A DNA stretch of 64,000 nucleotides from Rhodoblastus sp963727035 (GCA_963727035.1 CAVSEY010000003.1:74433-138432); one strand, 5' to 3'; positions 33,344-42,622 are shown, counted from the stretch's first letter. The notes: generated from the letters alone by a model not told the origin. A program made the numbers and translations.

Positions 33344-35185
33344 ATGTCGCAGGCTGACGCAGCTTCCGCGCGCCGGTTCGGACCGGCGACGATCTTCCCC
33401 TTCCTGACCTGGGGCCCGCTGTTTTCCGGCGCGCAAATGCGGGCCGACCTTCTCGCCGGCGTGACTGGCGCGCTGGTCGTGCTGCCGCAGGGCGTCGCCT
33501 TCGCCACCATCGCCGGCATGCCGCCGCAATATGGCCTCTACGCCAGCATCGTCCCGACGATCATCGCCGCTTTGTTCGGCTCATCCCGCCATCTGGTGGC
33601 GGGGCCGAGCACCACGGCCTCGCTCGTGCTCTTCGCCTCGCTCTCCGCCTTCGCCACCGTCGGCAGCCAGCATTATGTCGAACTGGCGATCACACTGGCC
33701 GCCATGACCGGAATCATGGAGCTGGCTCTGGGCCTCTTCCGCCTCGGCGCGCTGGTCAATTTCATCTCCCATACCGTCGTGGTCGGCTATACCGCGGGCG
33801 TCGGCATTCTGATCATGACGACGCAGATGCGCAATTTTCTCGGGCTTCATATTCCACGCACCAGCATTTTCGTCGAAGCGGTGATCGGCACGATCCGCGC
33901 GGCGCCGACCCTGTCCATCGAAGTGACCATCGTCGCCCTGATCACCCTCGCCGCCGGCGTCATTTCGCGCCGCCTCACCGCAAAAGTGCCCTATATGATC
34001 CCGGCGATTCTGGCCGGCTGCTTCGCCGGCGTGATCGCCAATCTGATCATCCCGAACTCGGTCTCGACTGTCGGCGCGCTGCCCCGGACATTGCCGCCGC
34101 TCTCGGCGCCGAGCTTCGACCCCGCGACCTTGTCGATGCTGCTGCCGACCGCGCTCGCCATCGCGATTTCGGCGCTCAACGAAGTGGTGTCGATCGGCCG
34201 GGCGCTGGCCATCCGCTCGGAGCAGAGGCTCGACATCAATCAGGAATTCATCGGACAGGGCCTCGCCAATCTCATCGGCTCGTTCTTCTCCGGCTATGTC
34301 GTCTCCGGCTCGTTCAACCGCAGCGCGCTCAATTATGAATCGGGCGCGCGCACCCCGGTTTCCGCGGTGTCCGCCGGCCTGATTCTCGCGGCCGTCCTGG
34401 TCTTTGCCGCGCCGCTCGCCGCTTATCTGCCCCATGCCGCCATGGCCGCCTCGCTGGAACTGGTCGGCTGGAGCCTGATCGACCGCAGAAGCCTGCGCGG
34501 CATCTGGCGCAGCGGCTGGGCCGAGCGCGGCGTGCTGCTCGCCACCATCGGCGTCGCTCTGTTCATCCAGATTCAGGCGGCGATCCTCGCCGGCGTCGCC
34601 TTGTCGCTGGTGGTCTATCTCTATCGCACGTCCAACCCGCATTTGCGGCCGCGCGTCCCCGATCCCGCCGACGAAAACCGCAAATTCGTCGACGCCGGCC
34701 CCGGCAAGCCGGAATGCCCGCAATTCCGCCTCGCCCGCCTCGACGGCTCGATTTATTTCGGCGCCGTCAACGCTTTCCGCGACGCGCTCAACGCCTTCGA
34801 ACGCGAAAGGCCGAACTGCAAGCGCTACGGGATCATCATGCGCGGCGTGAATTTCATCGATCTCGCCGGCGCCGAGGCGCTGGCCATCGAAACGCGGCGG
34901 CTGCGCGCCAACGGCGGCGACCTTTTTCTGATCAACATCAAGGAACGGCCGCTGGAATTTCTCGAAAAGGGCGGCTATGTCGATCAAATCGGCCGCTCGA
35001 ACATTTTCCTCGGCAAGACCCGCGCGCTGACGGAAATCTCCAAAAAGCTCGACCATGACATCTGCAGCCGCTGTTCGCTGCGGGTGTTCAAGGAATGCGC
35101 GCTCTATGGCCTCGCGCGGCCGGAGGAGAACGTCGCGCCAGGCGCCGCCCCATCCGCCGCGGCGCCTGCGTCGGGACAAGCGTGA
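33344..35185 (+). CDS. SulP-family anion (sulfate) transporter with STAS domain
   Basis: A 613-residue SLC26/SulP protein. The membrane part (residues about 30-440) has LLAGVTGALVVLPQGVAFATIAGMPPQYGLYASIVP, the SulP signature region, and AISALNEVVSIGRALA. A linker then leads to a STAS domain (about 460-575; GSIYFGAVNAFRD, GIIMRGVNFIDLAGAEAL). A Cys-containing tail (DICSRCSLRVFKECALYG) follows. Close to sat and apr genes, it may export or import sulfate, though bicarbonate and other anions are possible for this family. The stop overlaps the engB GTG start as GTGA. Confidence 0.93.
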   Translation: MSQADAASARRFGPATIFPFLTWGPLFSGAQMRADLLAGVTGALVVLPQGVAFATIAGMPPQYGLYASIVPTIIAALFGSSRHLVAGPSTTASLVLFASLSAFATVGSQHYVELAITLAAMTGIMELALGLFRLGALVNFISHTVVVGYTAGVGILIMTTQMRNFLGLHIPRTSIFVEAVIGTIRAAPTLSIEVTIVALITLAAGVISRRLTAKVPYMIPAILAGCFAGVIANLIIPNSVSTVGALPRTLPPLSAPSFDPATLSMLLPTALAIAISALNEVVSIGRALAIRSEQRLDINQEFIGQGLANLIGSFFSGYVVSGSFNRSALNYESGARTPVSAVSAGLILAAVLVFAAPLAAYLPHAAMAASLELVGWSLIDRRSLRGIWRSGWAERGVLLATIGVALFIQIQAAILAGVALSLVVYLYRTSNPHLRPRVPDPADENRKFVDAGPGKPECPQFRLARLDGSIYFGAVNAFRDALNAFERERPNCKRYGIIMRGVNFIDLAGAEALAIETRRLRANGGDLFLINIKERPLEFLEKGGYVDQIGRSNIFLGKTRALTEISKKLDHDICSRCSLRVFKECALYGLARPEENVAPGAAPSAAAPASGQA

Positions 35186-35934
35186 GCTGTTTTGAACTGC
35201 AAATCCAGCGCGTGGAATTGGGCGGGAGCCGGGACATTTCCTTGACCGACGATGAAACAGGGCCGGATTTCGCCGAAATCGGCCGCAAACTCTTCGCCCA
35301 GCCGTGCGAATTCGTCTGGGCGGCGGAAAAAATCGGCGATCTGCCGCCGATGGGGCCGGTGGAAATCGCTTTCGCCGGCCGCTCCAATGTCGGCAAATCC
35401 TCGCTGCTCAACGCCTTGACCGGCCGCAATGCCCTGGCGCGGACCTCGCATACGCCGGGGCGCACCCAGCAGCTCAATTTCTTCGCCCTCGGCCCGGACC
35501 CCACGGCGCCCGTGCTGCGGCTGGTGGACATGCCCGGCTATGGCTATGCCGCCGTCTCCAAGGAGAAAATCGCCGGCTGGACCAGGCTGATGCACGATTT
35601 CCTGCGCGGACGCGGCTCGCTCACCCGCGTTTTCGTGCTGGTCGACGGGCGCCACGGGATCAAGGACGCCGATCGCGACATGCTCAAGCGCCTGGATCAG
35701 GCGGCCCTGTCCTATCAAATCGTGCTCACCAAGCGCGACGAAGTGAAAAAGGGCCTGATCGAAACGACCGTCGCCGAGACCAAAGCGATTCTGCGCGGCC
35801 ATTCCGCCGCCCATCCCGACGTCATCTTCGTGTCATCGCGCCAGGGCGAAGGTCTGGCCGACTTGCGCGCCGCAGTCGCGCAGCTGCTCCATGAACGCGA
35901 CAGAACGATTTTCGCGCCGACGCAAATCGGCTAA
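35182..35934 (+). CDS. engB: Ribosome-biogenesis GTPase EngB/YihA/YsxC
   Basis: A 250-residue TRAFAC-class GTPase needed for 50S subunit assembly. FAGRSNVGKSSLLNAL is the P-loop (G1), TPGRTQQLNFF the G2 region, LVDMPGYGYAAV G3, and VLTKRDEVKKG G4. The GTG start at 35182 overlaps the SulP stop, and longer in-frame extension into SulP is rejected. In this group of bacteria engB commonly precedes argB, as here (43 bp gap). Confidence 0.96.
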   Translation: MSCFELQIQRVELGGSRDISLTDDETGPDFAEIGRKLFAQPCEFVWAAEKIGDLPPMGPVEIAFAGRSNVGKSSLLNALTGRNALARTSHTPGRTQQLNFFALGPDPTAPVLRLVDMPGYGYAAVSKEKIAGWTRLMHDFLRGRGSLTRVFVLVDGRHGIKDADRDMLKRLDQAALSYQIVLTKRDEVKKGLIETTVAETKAILRGHSAAHPDVIFVSSRQGEGLADLRAAVAQLLHERDRTIFAPTQIG

Positions 35935-35977
35935 ACAGCCCAAAATTCAACCATAGATTTCTTCAAGAGGCAGCATC

Positions 35978-36883
35978 ATGAGCGACACGCCGGCCACGAC
36001 CGCCCCCTTGAGCCAAGCCGCCGCGATCGATCAGGCGCAAATCCTGATGCAGGCGCTGCCCCATATGCTGCATTACGACGACACCGTCGTGGTGGTGAAA
36101 TATGGCGGCCACGCCATGGGCGACGAGGCGACCGCGCGCGATTTCGCCCGCGACATGGTCCTGCTCGAACAATCCGGCGTCAATCCGGTGGTGGTCCATG
36201 GCGGCGGCCCGCAGATCGGGGCCATGCTCAAAAAGCTCGGCATCAAGTCGGAATTCGCCGACGGCCTGCGCGTGACCGACAAGGCCACGGTCGAAGTGGT
36301 CGAAATGGTGCTGGCGGGCTCGATCAACAAGCAGATCGTCGGCTTCATCAACAATGCCGGCGGGCGCGCCATCGGCCTGTGCGGCAAGGACGGCAACATG
36401 GTCACCGCCCGCAAGGTCGAGCGCAGCGACAGCGACGGCAAGCCCGCCGTCGATCTCGGCTTCGTCGGCGATCCCGCCAAGGTGGACGCGACCGTGCTGG
36501 AGCAGGTGCTGGGCCGGGAACTGATCCCCGTGCTGGCGCCGGTGGCGCTCGGCGCCGAGGGCGAGACCTATAATGTCAACGCCGACACTTTCGCCGGCGC
36601 CATCGCCGGGGCGCTTCGCGCCAAGCGCCTGCTGCTGCTGACCGACGTTCCCGGCGTCCTCGACAAGGACAAGAATCTGATCAAGGAGCTGCGGATCAGC
36701 GAGATCCCGGCGCTGATCGCCGAGGGAACCATCACCGGCGGCATGATCCCCAAGGTCGAGACCTGCATCTACGCCATCGAGCAGGGCGTCGAGGGCGTCG
36801 TGATCCTCGACGGCAAGATCCCCCACGCCGTGCTGATCGAACTTTTGACCGATCATGGCGCCGGCACGCTGATCACAAGGTGA
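35978..36883 (+). CDS. argB: Acetylglutamate kinase
   Basis: A 301-residue amino-acid kinase that phosphorylates N-acetylglutamate, the second step of arginine synthesis. VVVKYGGHAMGD and NPVVVHGGGPQIG are the ATP and substrate glycine loops, TVEVVEMVLAGSINKQIV the acetylglutamate site, and NADTFAGAIAGALRAKRLLLLTDVPGVL and GGMIPKVETCIYAIEQGV the C-terminal nucleotide-binding part. The N-terminal helix before residue 30 is typical of arginine-sensitive hexameric forms. GAGG lies upstream of the ATG. The stop overlaps the next gene's GTG by four bases. Confidence 0.97.
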   Translation: MSDTPATTAPLSQAAAIDQAQILMQALPHMLHYDDTVVVVKYGGHAMGDEATARDFARDMVLLEQSGVNPVVVHGGGPQIGAMLKKLGIKSEFADGLRVTDKATVEVVEMVLAGSINKQIVGFINNAGGRAIGLCGKDGNMVTARKVERSDSDGKPAVDLGFVGDPAKVDATVLEQVLGRELIPVLAPVALGAEGETYNVNADTFAGAIAGALRAKRLLLLTDVPGVLDKDKNLIKELRISEIPALIAEGTITGGMIPKVETCIYAIEQGVEGVVILDGKIPHAVLIELLTDHGAGTLITR

Positions 36884-37596
36884 CGGGCCGGCCTTCAACC
36901 GACTTGCGCGATCTGGCGGCCTTCCGCCGCGTCGACAGCTGGGTCTTCGACCTCGACAATACGCTCTATCCGCCGCACAGCGATCTCTGGCCGCGGATCG
37001 ACGCCCGCATCACGGCTTACATGATCGCGCTGTTCGGGCTCGACGGCCAATCGGCCCGCGCGTTGCAGAAACATTATTACCGCGTCTATGGCACGACGCT
37101 CGCCGGCCTGATCAGGGAATATGACGTGGCGCCGGACGAATTCCTGCATTTCGTCCATGACATCGACCGTTCCGCCCTCGATCCCAACCCGGCTTTGGCC
37201 AAGGCCATCGAGGCCCTGCCCGGCCGCAAGCTCATCCTCACCAACGGCTCCCACGGCCATGCGCTGGCCACCGCCAAACAGCTCGGGATCGACCATTTGT
37301 TCGAGGGCATGTTCGCCATCGAACACGCCGACTACCTGCCCAAGCCGCATCTCGAAACCTATCAGAAATTTTTCGCGCGCCACGCGATCGAACCGTCACG
37401 CGCCGCCATGTTCGAGGACATTGCGCACAATCTCGCGGTTCCCCACGCCGCCGGCATGCTGACCGTCCTGGTGCGCCCGAAGGAAGGCGCCGAGGACCAT
37501 CGCGAGGCCTGGGAAAAGCACGACGAGACGCCGCCCCATGTCGATTTCGTGACCGACGATCTGGTGGGTTTTCTGGAAGGCCTGCTCGAACCTTAA
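36880..37596 (+). CDS. HAD-family pyrimidine 5'-nucleotidase
   Basis: A 238-residue HAD hydrolase. WVFDLDNTLYPPHSDLW is motif I with both catalytic aspartates and the YPP signature of the SDT1/Phm8-like pyrimidine 5'-nucleotidase group. LILTNGSHGHA is motif II, and FEDIAHNLAVPHAAGM motif III/IV. It should dephosphorylate nucleotides. The GTG at 36880 overlaps the argB stop. This argB-nucleotidase order recurs in Rhizobiales. The stop overlaps by two bases with the convergent gene on the other strand. Confidence 0.92.
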   Translation: MTGRPSTDLRDLAAFRRVDSWVFDLDNTLYPPHSDLWPRIDARITAYMIALFGLDGQSARALQKHYYRVYGTTLAGLIREYDVAPDEFLHFVHDIDRSALDPNPALAKAIEALPGRKLILTNGSHGHALATAKQLGIDHLFEGMFAIEHADYLPKPHLETYQKFFARHAIEPSRAAMFEDIAHNLAVPHAAGMLTVLVRPKEGAEDHREAWEKHDETPPHVDFVTDDLVGFLEGLLEP

Positions 37597-38033
37597 GGCT
37601 CGACGCTTTCGCGCAGGCGAAACAGCAGGGCGCTGTCGATGAATTCATGCACCTCGACCACCGCGTCGCCTTCGAAGCGGATGAAGCTCAAGGCTTGCAG
37701 GACATTCTCGCGGCCGGTGCCGCGATGGCGCAGTTTCATTTCATGGCGGACGCAGGCCTGCTCGCCCTCGATCAGCATTTCGTGAAACCGGAAGGCCTTC
37801 TGCTCGAATTCGACCGAAAAGGCCTTGAGATAAGCGAGGATCGACTCCCGCCGGCAGCGCAGGCCGGCATAGGCCCATCGCGCCTGGTCGCCGTTCAAGG
37901 TCCACTCGGCCTCGGGCGCGAACAAGGGCGCGAGGCGCGCGGGATCGCTGCGCCGGTCAAGCAGGGCCCCGACGACCCGCTCGAAATGCAGCCGCGTGAT
38001 CTGGGGAGCCAGGCTTTCGCTGTTGCTGCTCAC
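37593..38033 (-). CDS. Nuclear transport factor 2-like (SnoaL-fold) protein
   Basis: A 146-residue small alpha+beta cone protein. FERVVGALLDRRSDPARLAPLFAPEAEWTLNG and HRGTGRENVLQALSFIRFEGDAVVEVHEFIDSALLFRL match the NTF2/SnoaL-like fold. These proteins act as small isomerases, hydrolases or binding proteins, and no specific activity can be read. The GTG start at 38033 gives VSSNSES. It is convergent with the nucleotidase gene. Confidence 0.82.
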   Translation of the reverse strand: MSSNSESLAPQITRLHFERVVGALLDRRSDPARLAPLFAPEAEWTLNGDQARWAYAGLRCRRESILAYLKAFSVEFEQKAFRFHEMLIEGEQACVRHEMKLRHRGTGRENVLQALSFIRFEGDAVVEVHEFIDSALLFRLRESVEP

Positions 38034-38117
38034 TTTTCATCTCCGTCGCTTGCGCAAGAGAGGGGTCGAGCGGTTGAAGCAAGATGCGCGCCCATTCGGG
38101 CGCGCTTCGCAGAAAAA

Positions 38118-39137
38118 TCAGTTCTTGGCCTTGTCGACCAGCTTGTTCTTGCCGATCCACGGCATCATCCCGCGCAGCCTGGCGCCGACTTCCTCGATCT
38201 GATGCGCGTCATTGACGCGGCGGACGCCTTTGAAGCGCGCAGCGCCGGCCTTGTATTCCTGCATCCATTCCGAGGTGAACTTGCCGGTCTGGATGTCGGT
38301 GAGGACGCGCTTCATTTCCGCCTTGGTTTCAGGCGTGATGATGCGCGGGCCAGTGACATATTCGCCCCATTCCGCCGTGTTGGAGATCGAATAGTTCATA
38401 TTGGCGATGCCGCCCTCATAGATCAGGTCGACGATCAGCTTCACCTCGTGCAGACATTCGAAATAGGCCATTTCCGGGGCGTAGCCGGCCTCGACCAGGG
38501 TTTCGAAACCAGCGCGGATCAATTCGACCAGACCGCCGCAGAGCACGGCCTGCTCGCCGAACAGATCGGTCTCGCATTCTTCCTTGAAGGTCGTCTCGAT
38601 GATGCCGGACCGGCCGCCGCCGATCGCCGAGGCATAGGACAGGCCGATGTCGTGGGCGTTGCCCGAGGCGTCCTGGTGGATCGCGATCAGGCAGGGCACG
38701 CCGCCGCCCTTGAGATATTCGCCGCGCACCGTATGGCCGGGACCCTTTGGGGCGACCATCAGCACGTCGATGTCCTTGCGCGGTTCGATCAAGGCGAAAT
38801 GAACATTGAGGCCATGGGCGAACAGCAGCGCCGCTCCGGGACGGATATTATCGGCGATCTCGTTTTTGTAGATTTCGGCCTGGAGTTCGTCCGGCGTCAG
38901 CATCATCAGCACGTCGGCCCACTCGGCGGCCTCGGCGACGCTCATCACCTTGACGCCCTCGCTCTCGGCCTTCTTGGCGGTGGCCGAGCCCGGCCGCAGC
39001 GCGACCGCGATGTCCTTGACGCCGGAATCGCGCAGGTTCAGGACATGGGCGTGGCCCTGCGAGCCATAGCCGACCACGGCGACCTTCTTGCCCTTGATCA
39101 GGTTGATGTCGGCATCGCTATCGTAATAAACGCGCAT
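38118..39137 (-). CDS. ilvC: Ketol-acid reductoisomerase (NADP+)
   Basis: A 339-residue class I enzyme of valine, leucine and isoleucine synthesis, converting acetolactate to dihydroxyisovalerate. VAVVGYGSQGHAHVLNLRDSG is the NADPH-binding loop. VAPKGPGHTVRGEY, ETTFKEECETDLFGEQAVLCGG and YFECLHEVKLIVDLIYEGG carry the Mg-binding acidic residues and active-site Lys. The ATG at 39137 gives the standard MRVYYD start; the 68-codon N-terminal extension in the longer frame is rejected. Confidence 0.97.
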   Translation of the reverse strand: MRVYYDSDADINLIKGKKVAVVGYGSQGHAHVLNLRDSGVKDIAVALRPGSATAKKAESEGVKVMSVAEAAEWADVLMMLTPDELQAEIYKNEIADNIRPGAALLFAHGLNVHFALIEPRKDIDVLMVAPKGPGHTVRGEYLKGGGVPCLIAIHQDASGNAHDIGLSYASAIGGGRSGIIETTFKEECETDLFGEQAVLCGGLVELIRAGFETLVEAGYAPEMAYFECLHEVKLIVDLIYEGGIANMNYSISNTAEWGEYVTGPRIITPETKAEMKRVLTDIQTGKFTSEWMQEYKAGAARFKGVRRVNDAHQIEEVGARLRGMMPWIGKNKLVDKAKN

Positions 39138-39261
39138 GGTGCTGCTTTCCGGTTTTGGGGCGCGGTCTCGCCGCCCGGGGAATTCGGATGACGCCTCATA
39201 AAGCCGGAAAATGGTCTCGTCAAAGGAAAGTGGGCGGCAAGGCGGCAAGCCGCCCGCCGCG

Positions 39262-40506
39262 TCACGAGAAGAAGCCCGCAAGGCCCGAATAGACGCCGAA
39301 ACCGGCCGAGAGCGCGATGATCGCGGCGCAGAGCGCGGCATAGGCGCCGCGCAGGCGATAGGGCTCCGGCAGGCGGCGCGCCAGAAGGTAGAGAAAACCG
39401 AGAACCGTCGGCAGCAGCATGGCGTTCATGACCTGAACGCCGACGCTCAACGAAACCAGATTGGCGCCCGAAGCCACGGTCGCCGCGCAGCCGATGAGAA
39501 CGACAGTATAGGCGCCATAAAACCAGGGCGCCTCGCGGGGGGAATGGTCCAGGCTGCAATTCACCTTGAGCGTTTCGCCCAAGGTGCGCGCCGCCGTGAC
39601 CGTCACGACGATCGCCGCCACCAGGGCCGCGCCGGCAAGGCCGAGGCCGAACAGGAGCTTGCCCACGAACCCGCCGAGAAAGGGGGTGATCGCTTCGGCG
39701 ATCTGCTGCACCGTGTCGAGATTGCCGCTTTTTCCCGCCGCGCCCAGCGTGGCGGCGGTGGCGATCAGAATGGACGCCATGATGACCTGCGTCAGAATGG
39801 AGCCGAAGAAGGTGTCGAGGCGCGCCGCGCCCAGATTGGCCACGCCCAGCTTCTTCTCGACCACCGCGCTCTGCTGGAAAAACACCATCCAGGGCATGAT
39901 GACGGCGCCGATATTGGCCGCGATCAGGTAGAGATATTTGGGATCGCGGAAGGGAATATCGACCGCCTGCGCCGCGATCGCGACGGGGTCGGGGCGCGCG
40001 AGGATCGCCACCGCGATGAACACCAGTTCGAAGGCGCCGACGCCAATGGCGATGCGTTCGACGCTCAGATAGGAATGGGTATAGGCCATCAGCAGCAGGG
40101 CCGAGGCGACCAGGAACATGGTGAGCGGCGCGGACAGGCCCATCAGGGCGCCGACGCCGGCAAGCCCGGCCAGTTCCGAGAGCAGCGCGCCGGCGCAGCT
40201 GACCAGCAGGGTCAGGACCGAAAACCAGGCCCAGAATCGTCCGAAATGTTCTTCAATGAGTTGCGCATGGCCCTGGCCGGTGACCAGTCCGAGCCGAACG
40301 GTCAGCTCCTGGACGATATAAAGGACGGGAATGAGCGCCAGTTGCAGCCAGAGCAGGCGATAGCCCCAGACGGCGCCGCTTTGCGCCGCGGTGATGACGC
40401 TGCCGGCGTCGGTGTCGGCGAGCATGACCACGAGGCCCGGCCCCGCGACCGCAAGGAAATTTCGCAGCCTTGCTCCGCGCGGCGTTGCTACGCTCAACTC
40501 GGTCAT
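39262..40506 (-). CDS. NRAMP-related metal-ion transporter with atypical TM1 site
   Basis: A 414-residue protein with about eleven hydrophobic helices arranged as in the NRAMP family. The TM1 unwound region reads VVMLADTDAGSVITAAQSGA in place of the usual DPGN, and the TM6 region reads AVIMPWMVFFQQSAVVEKK in place of MPHN. So ion selectivity is probably different from that of MntH-type manganese importers; Mg2+-type or other NRAMP-like branches are possible. It sits alone between ilvC and yacG. Confidence 0.82.
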   Translation of the reverse strand: MTELSVATPRGARLRNFLAVAGPGLVVMLADTDAGSVITAAQSGAVWGYRLLWLQLALIPVLYIVQELTVRLGLVTGQGHAQLIEEHFGRFWAWFSVLTLLVSCAGALLSELAGLAGVGALMGLSAPLTMFLVASALLLMAYTHSYLSVERIAIGVGAFELVFIAVAILARPDPVAIAAQAVDIPFRDPKYLYLIAANIGAVIMPWMVFFQQSAVVEKKLGVANLGAARLDTFFGSILTQVIMASILIATAATLGAAGKSGNLDTVQQIAEAITPFLGGFVGKLLFGLGLAGAALVAAIVVTVTAARTLGETLKVNCSLDHSPREAPWFYGAYTVVLIGCAATVASGANLVSLSVGVQVMNAMLLPTVLGFLYLLARRLPEPYRLRGAYAALCAAIIALSAGFGVYSGLAGFFS

Positions 40507-40595
40507 ACTCCAACGCCCTCGAAAAAAGTCATGCGCGCTCTCTTGGCGCCGACGGCGGCGACTGGCGCTCGGGAGGGGCGGAGTTTAGAAGCATT

Positions 40596-40802
40596 TTAAT
40601 GTTCCGAAACCTCCCAGACCGTTTCGCCCGCAGGCGACGACTGGGTTTCGTCGTCGATCGTCTCGCCGGCGATGACATAGGCGCCGTTCATCCAGCGATG
40701 GAGATCGACATCGGCGCAGCGTTTTGAGCAGAACGGCTTATGGGCCGCCGCCGGCTTGCCGCAGATCGGGCAGCGAGACGCCTGTTTCGACTCTTGCGCC
40801 AT
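40596..40802 (-). CDS. yacG: DNA gyrase inhibitor YacG-like zinc protein
   Basis: A 68-residue zinc-finger protein. RCPICGKPAAAHKPFCSKRCADVDLHRWM is the full CX2C...CX3C YacG motif, and the acidic tail (ETIDDETQSSPAGETVWEVSEH) is normal. In E. coli YacG binds GyrB. The ATG at 40802 overlaps the maf stop by one base (TGATG), as is usual for the infA-maf-yacG set in alphaproteobacteria. Confidence 0.93.
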   Translation of the reverse strand: MAQESKQASRCPICGKPAAAHKPFCSKRCADVDLHRWMNGAYVIAGETIDDETQSSPAGETVWEVSEH

Positions 40803-41461
40803 CAGGCGTGGGCCTCGGGCGCGGCCCAGGACCCGGCCCACAACTCATGGGCGCGATAGCCGAGCCCGTCGAGCAGGGTCATGGTTTCATAGAGCGGCAG
40901 CCCGACCACGGCGCTGTAGGAGCCGACGAGCTTGACCACGAAGCCGCCCGCGATTCCCTGGATGGCGTAGCCGCCCGCCTTGCCATGCCATTCGCGCGAG
41001 GCGAGAAAAGCAGCGATTTCACGATTTGACAGACGTTTGAAACGCAACCGCGCCTCGACCAGGCGCGAGCGCTCGCGGCCCGAAGGGTCAATCACGGTGA
41101 CGCCGGTATAGACGCGATGGGCGCGGCCGGAGAGCAGCCGCAGGCAATGATCGGCCTCATCCGGGGTCTCGCATTTCGGCAGGATGCGCCGGCCGACGCA
41201 AACCACGGTGTCGGCGGCAATGACATAGGCGCCCTGCAATTCGGGGCGCATCTGCGCGGTCTTCGCCCCGACGCGGGCTTTTTCGAGCGCGAGCCGCGCA
41301 GCGAGCTTGCGCGGCGATTCGTTGCGGCCGGGCGATTCGTCGAGATCTGCGGGCAGGAGCGCGGCGGGCTCGATGCCGATCTGCTGGAGCAGCGCCAGAC
41401 GGCGCGGCGAGCCGGAGGCAAGCGCGAGGCGCGAGGCGCGGGGTTTCGGCTCTGCGGTCAC
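40802..41461 (-). CDS. Maf-type nucleoside triphosphate pyrophosphatase
   Basis: A 219-residue Maf protein that hydrolyses non-canonical or m7G/dTTP/UTP-type nucleotides. RLALASGSPRRLALLQQIGI is the N-terminal signature, YVIAADTVVCVGRRILPKC the catalytic Asp block, and GGYAIQGIAGGFVVKLVGSYSAVVGLPLYE the C-terminal block. The start is GTG at 41461. It lies between infA and yacG. Confidence 0.95.
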   Translation of the reverse strand: MTAEPKPRASRLALASGSPRRLALLQQIGIEPAALLPADLDESPGRNESPRKLAARLALEKARVGAKTAQMRPELQGAYVIAADTVVCVGRRILPKCETPDEADHCLRLLSGRAHRVYTGVTVIDPSGRERSRLVEARLRFKRLSNREIAAFLASREWHGKAGGYAIQGIAGGFVVKLVGSYSAVVGLPLYETMTLLDGLGYRAHELWAGSWAAPEAHA

Positions 41462-41486
41462 GGGCGATCCGGCGTAGGCGTTGCGA

Positions 41487-41705
41487 TTATTTGAAGCGGT
41501 AGGTGATCCGCCCCTTGGTCAGGTCATAGGGCGTCATTTCCACCAGCACGCGGTCCCCGGTGAGAACGCGAATGCGGTTCTTGCGCATTTTCCCCGCCGT
41601 ATGGGCGATGATTTCATGGTCGTTTTCGAGGGTCACCCGAAAAGTGGCGTTGGGCAGCAATTCGCTGACGACGCCGGGAAACTCCAATAGTTCTTCTTTG
41701 GACAT
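41487..41705 (-). CDS. infA: Translation initiation factor IF-1
   Basis: A 72-residue S1-type OB-fold protein. MSKEELLEFPGVVSELLPNA, HEIIAHTAGKMRKNRIRVLTGDRV and MTPYDLTKGRITYRFK are nearly universal IF-1 sequence. It binds the 30S A site. GAATTC-type upstream bases give no strong ribosome site. The maf GTG is 25 bp downstream. Confidence 0.98.
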   Translation of the reverse strand: MSKEELLEFPGVVSELLPNATFRVTLENDHEIIAHTAGKMRKNRIRVLTGDRVLVEMTPYDLTKGRITYRFK

Positions 41706-41987
41706 CTGAATCCTTGCAGTGATCGCGGCTGGGCGCCGAACCGCGACATTTCGAGCAGATCGCGGCCTGGGCCGGAAGTCGCGTTGCCATCGCGGTCGAA
41801 GTCGATCAAATTGGCGAACAGCCATCCGGTCGCATCCGCGATGGCGCGATGAACAATATCCGCGCTTTACATGGTTCGTCGGCAATGCCGGAGAGACCGG
41901 GCGCGCTATAACAAATTACGGCGCGTCTGCCAATGGCGCGAGGGAGCGACGCCCGACACTTTTCCATAACAGACGAAGGTTTCCCGG

Positions 41988-42386
41988 ATGACTGATTTTT
42001 TGGACCTCCAATTTCGACTCTGGCGGAGCTGGCTCGAGCTCGTCGAGGTCTCTCTCGCGACGGTGGCGACGATTTCGGCTCGTCTCCCGATCATCGCGCA
42101 GGCCACGACGGGCTTCGGCGATCACGAAGCGCGCCACGAGGCGCGGACGATGGTGACCGAGAAATGGCGCGCGGTCGCCGCAGGGGCCGAGGCTGGCGCG
42201 CTCGCGAGCGCCAAGGCGGCGCTGAAGGTCATGACCGGCCAGACCCACCCAGTCGCCTTCGCCGGCCATTTGATGGACGTCGCCGACGCCGCGACCCGGC
42301 CGGCTCGCCGGAAAGTTCGCGCCAACGCCCGCCGCCTGACCCGGCAATGGCCCGCGCAACGGCGTGCGCGCGACGCAGAGTCCTGA
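41988..42386 (+). CDS. Small helical protein of unknown function, possibly phasin-like
   Basis: A 132-residue, largely helical protein starting FLDLQFRLWRSWLELVEVS with an Ala-rich middle and a basic C terminus (RPARRKVRANARRLTRQW). The length, helix content and lack of signal resemble phasin-like polyhydroxyalkanoate-granule proteins, but no diagnostic motif is present. It is the last gene before tRNA-Arg and the mobile region. Confidence 0.55.
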   Translation: MTDFLDLQFRLWRSWLELVEVSLATVATISARLPIIAQATTGFGDHEARHEARTMVTEKWRAVAAGAEAGALASAKAALKVMTGQTHPVAFAGHLMDVADAATRPARRKVRANARRLTRQWPAQRRARDAES

Positions 42387-42490
42387 AATCGCGCCGCCGC
42401 CATGCGCCGTCGATCTTGCCTATTGCCAAGCCCGCCGAGAGCGGCTAAACAGCCCGCCACTGCCGCCGGGCGCCAAGCCCGAAGCGCAAA

Positions 42491-42567
42491 GCGCCCGTAG
42501 CTCAGCTGGATAGAGCACCAGACTACGAATTTGGGGGTCAGAGGTTCGAATCCTTTCGGGCGCGCCA
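42491..42567 (+). tRNA. tRNA-Arg (ACG)
   Basis: A 77-nt cloverleaf. The acceptor GCGCCCG pairs with CGGGCGC before a G discriminator and encoded CCA. The D arm is AGCTCAGCTGGATAGAGC, the anticodon stem-loop is CCAGA-CTACGAA-TTTGG with anticodon ACG, and the T arm is AGAGGTTCGAATCCTTT. A terminator follows 22 bp later. Confidence 0.97.
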
Positions 42568-42588
42568 TTAAAATCAAAGGCTTAGACG

Positions 42589-42622
42589 AAAAGCCCCGGC
42601 AGAAATCCGGGGCTTTCGTTTT
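42589..42622 (+). terminator. Rho-independent terminator after tRNA-Arg(ACG)
   Basis: AAAGCCCCGG pairs with CCGGGGCTTT around CAGAAAT and continues into TCGTTTTC. It is placed as expected to end the tRNA transcript. Confidence 0.88.

Noticed and set aside
42491..42567. tRNA-Arg(ACG) as the att site of the 58.5-64 kb island
   Set aside because: Its T arm and acceptor differ from tRNA-Arg(CCG), an intact terminator follows, and the integrase remnant lies next to the other tRNA.
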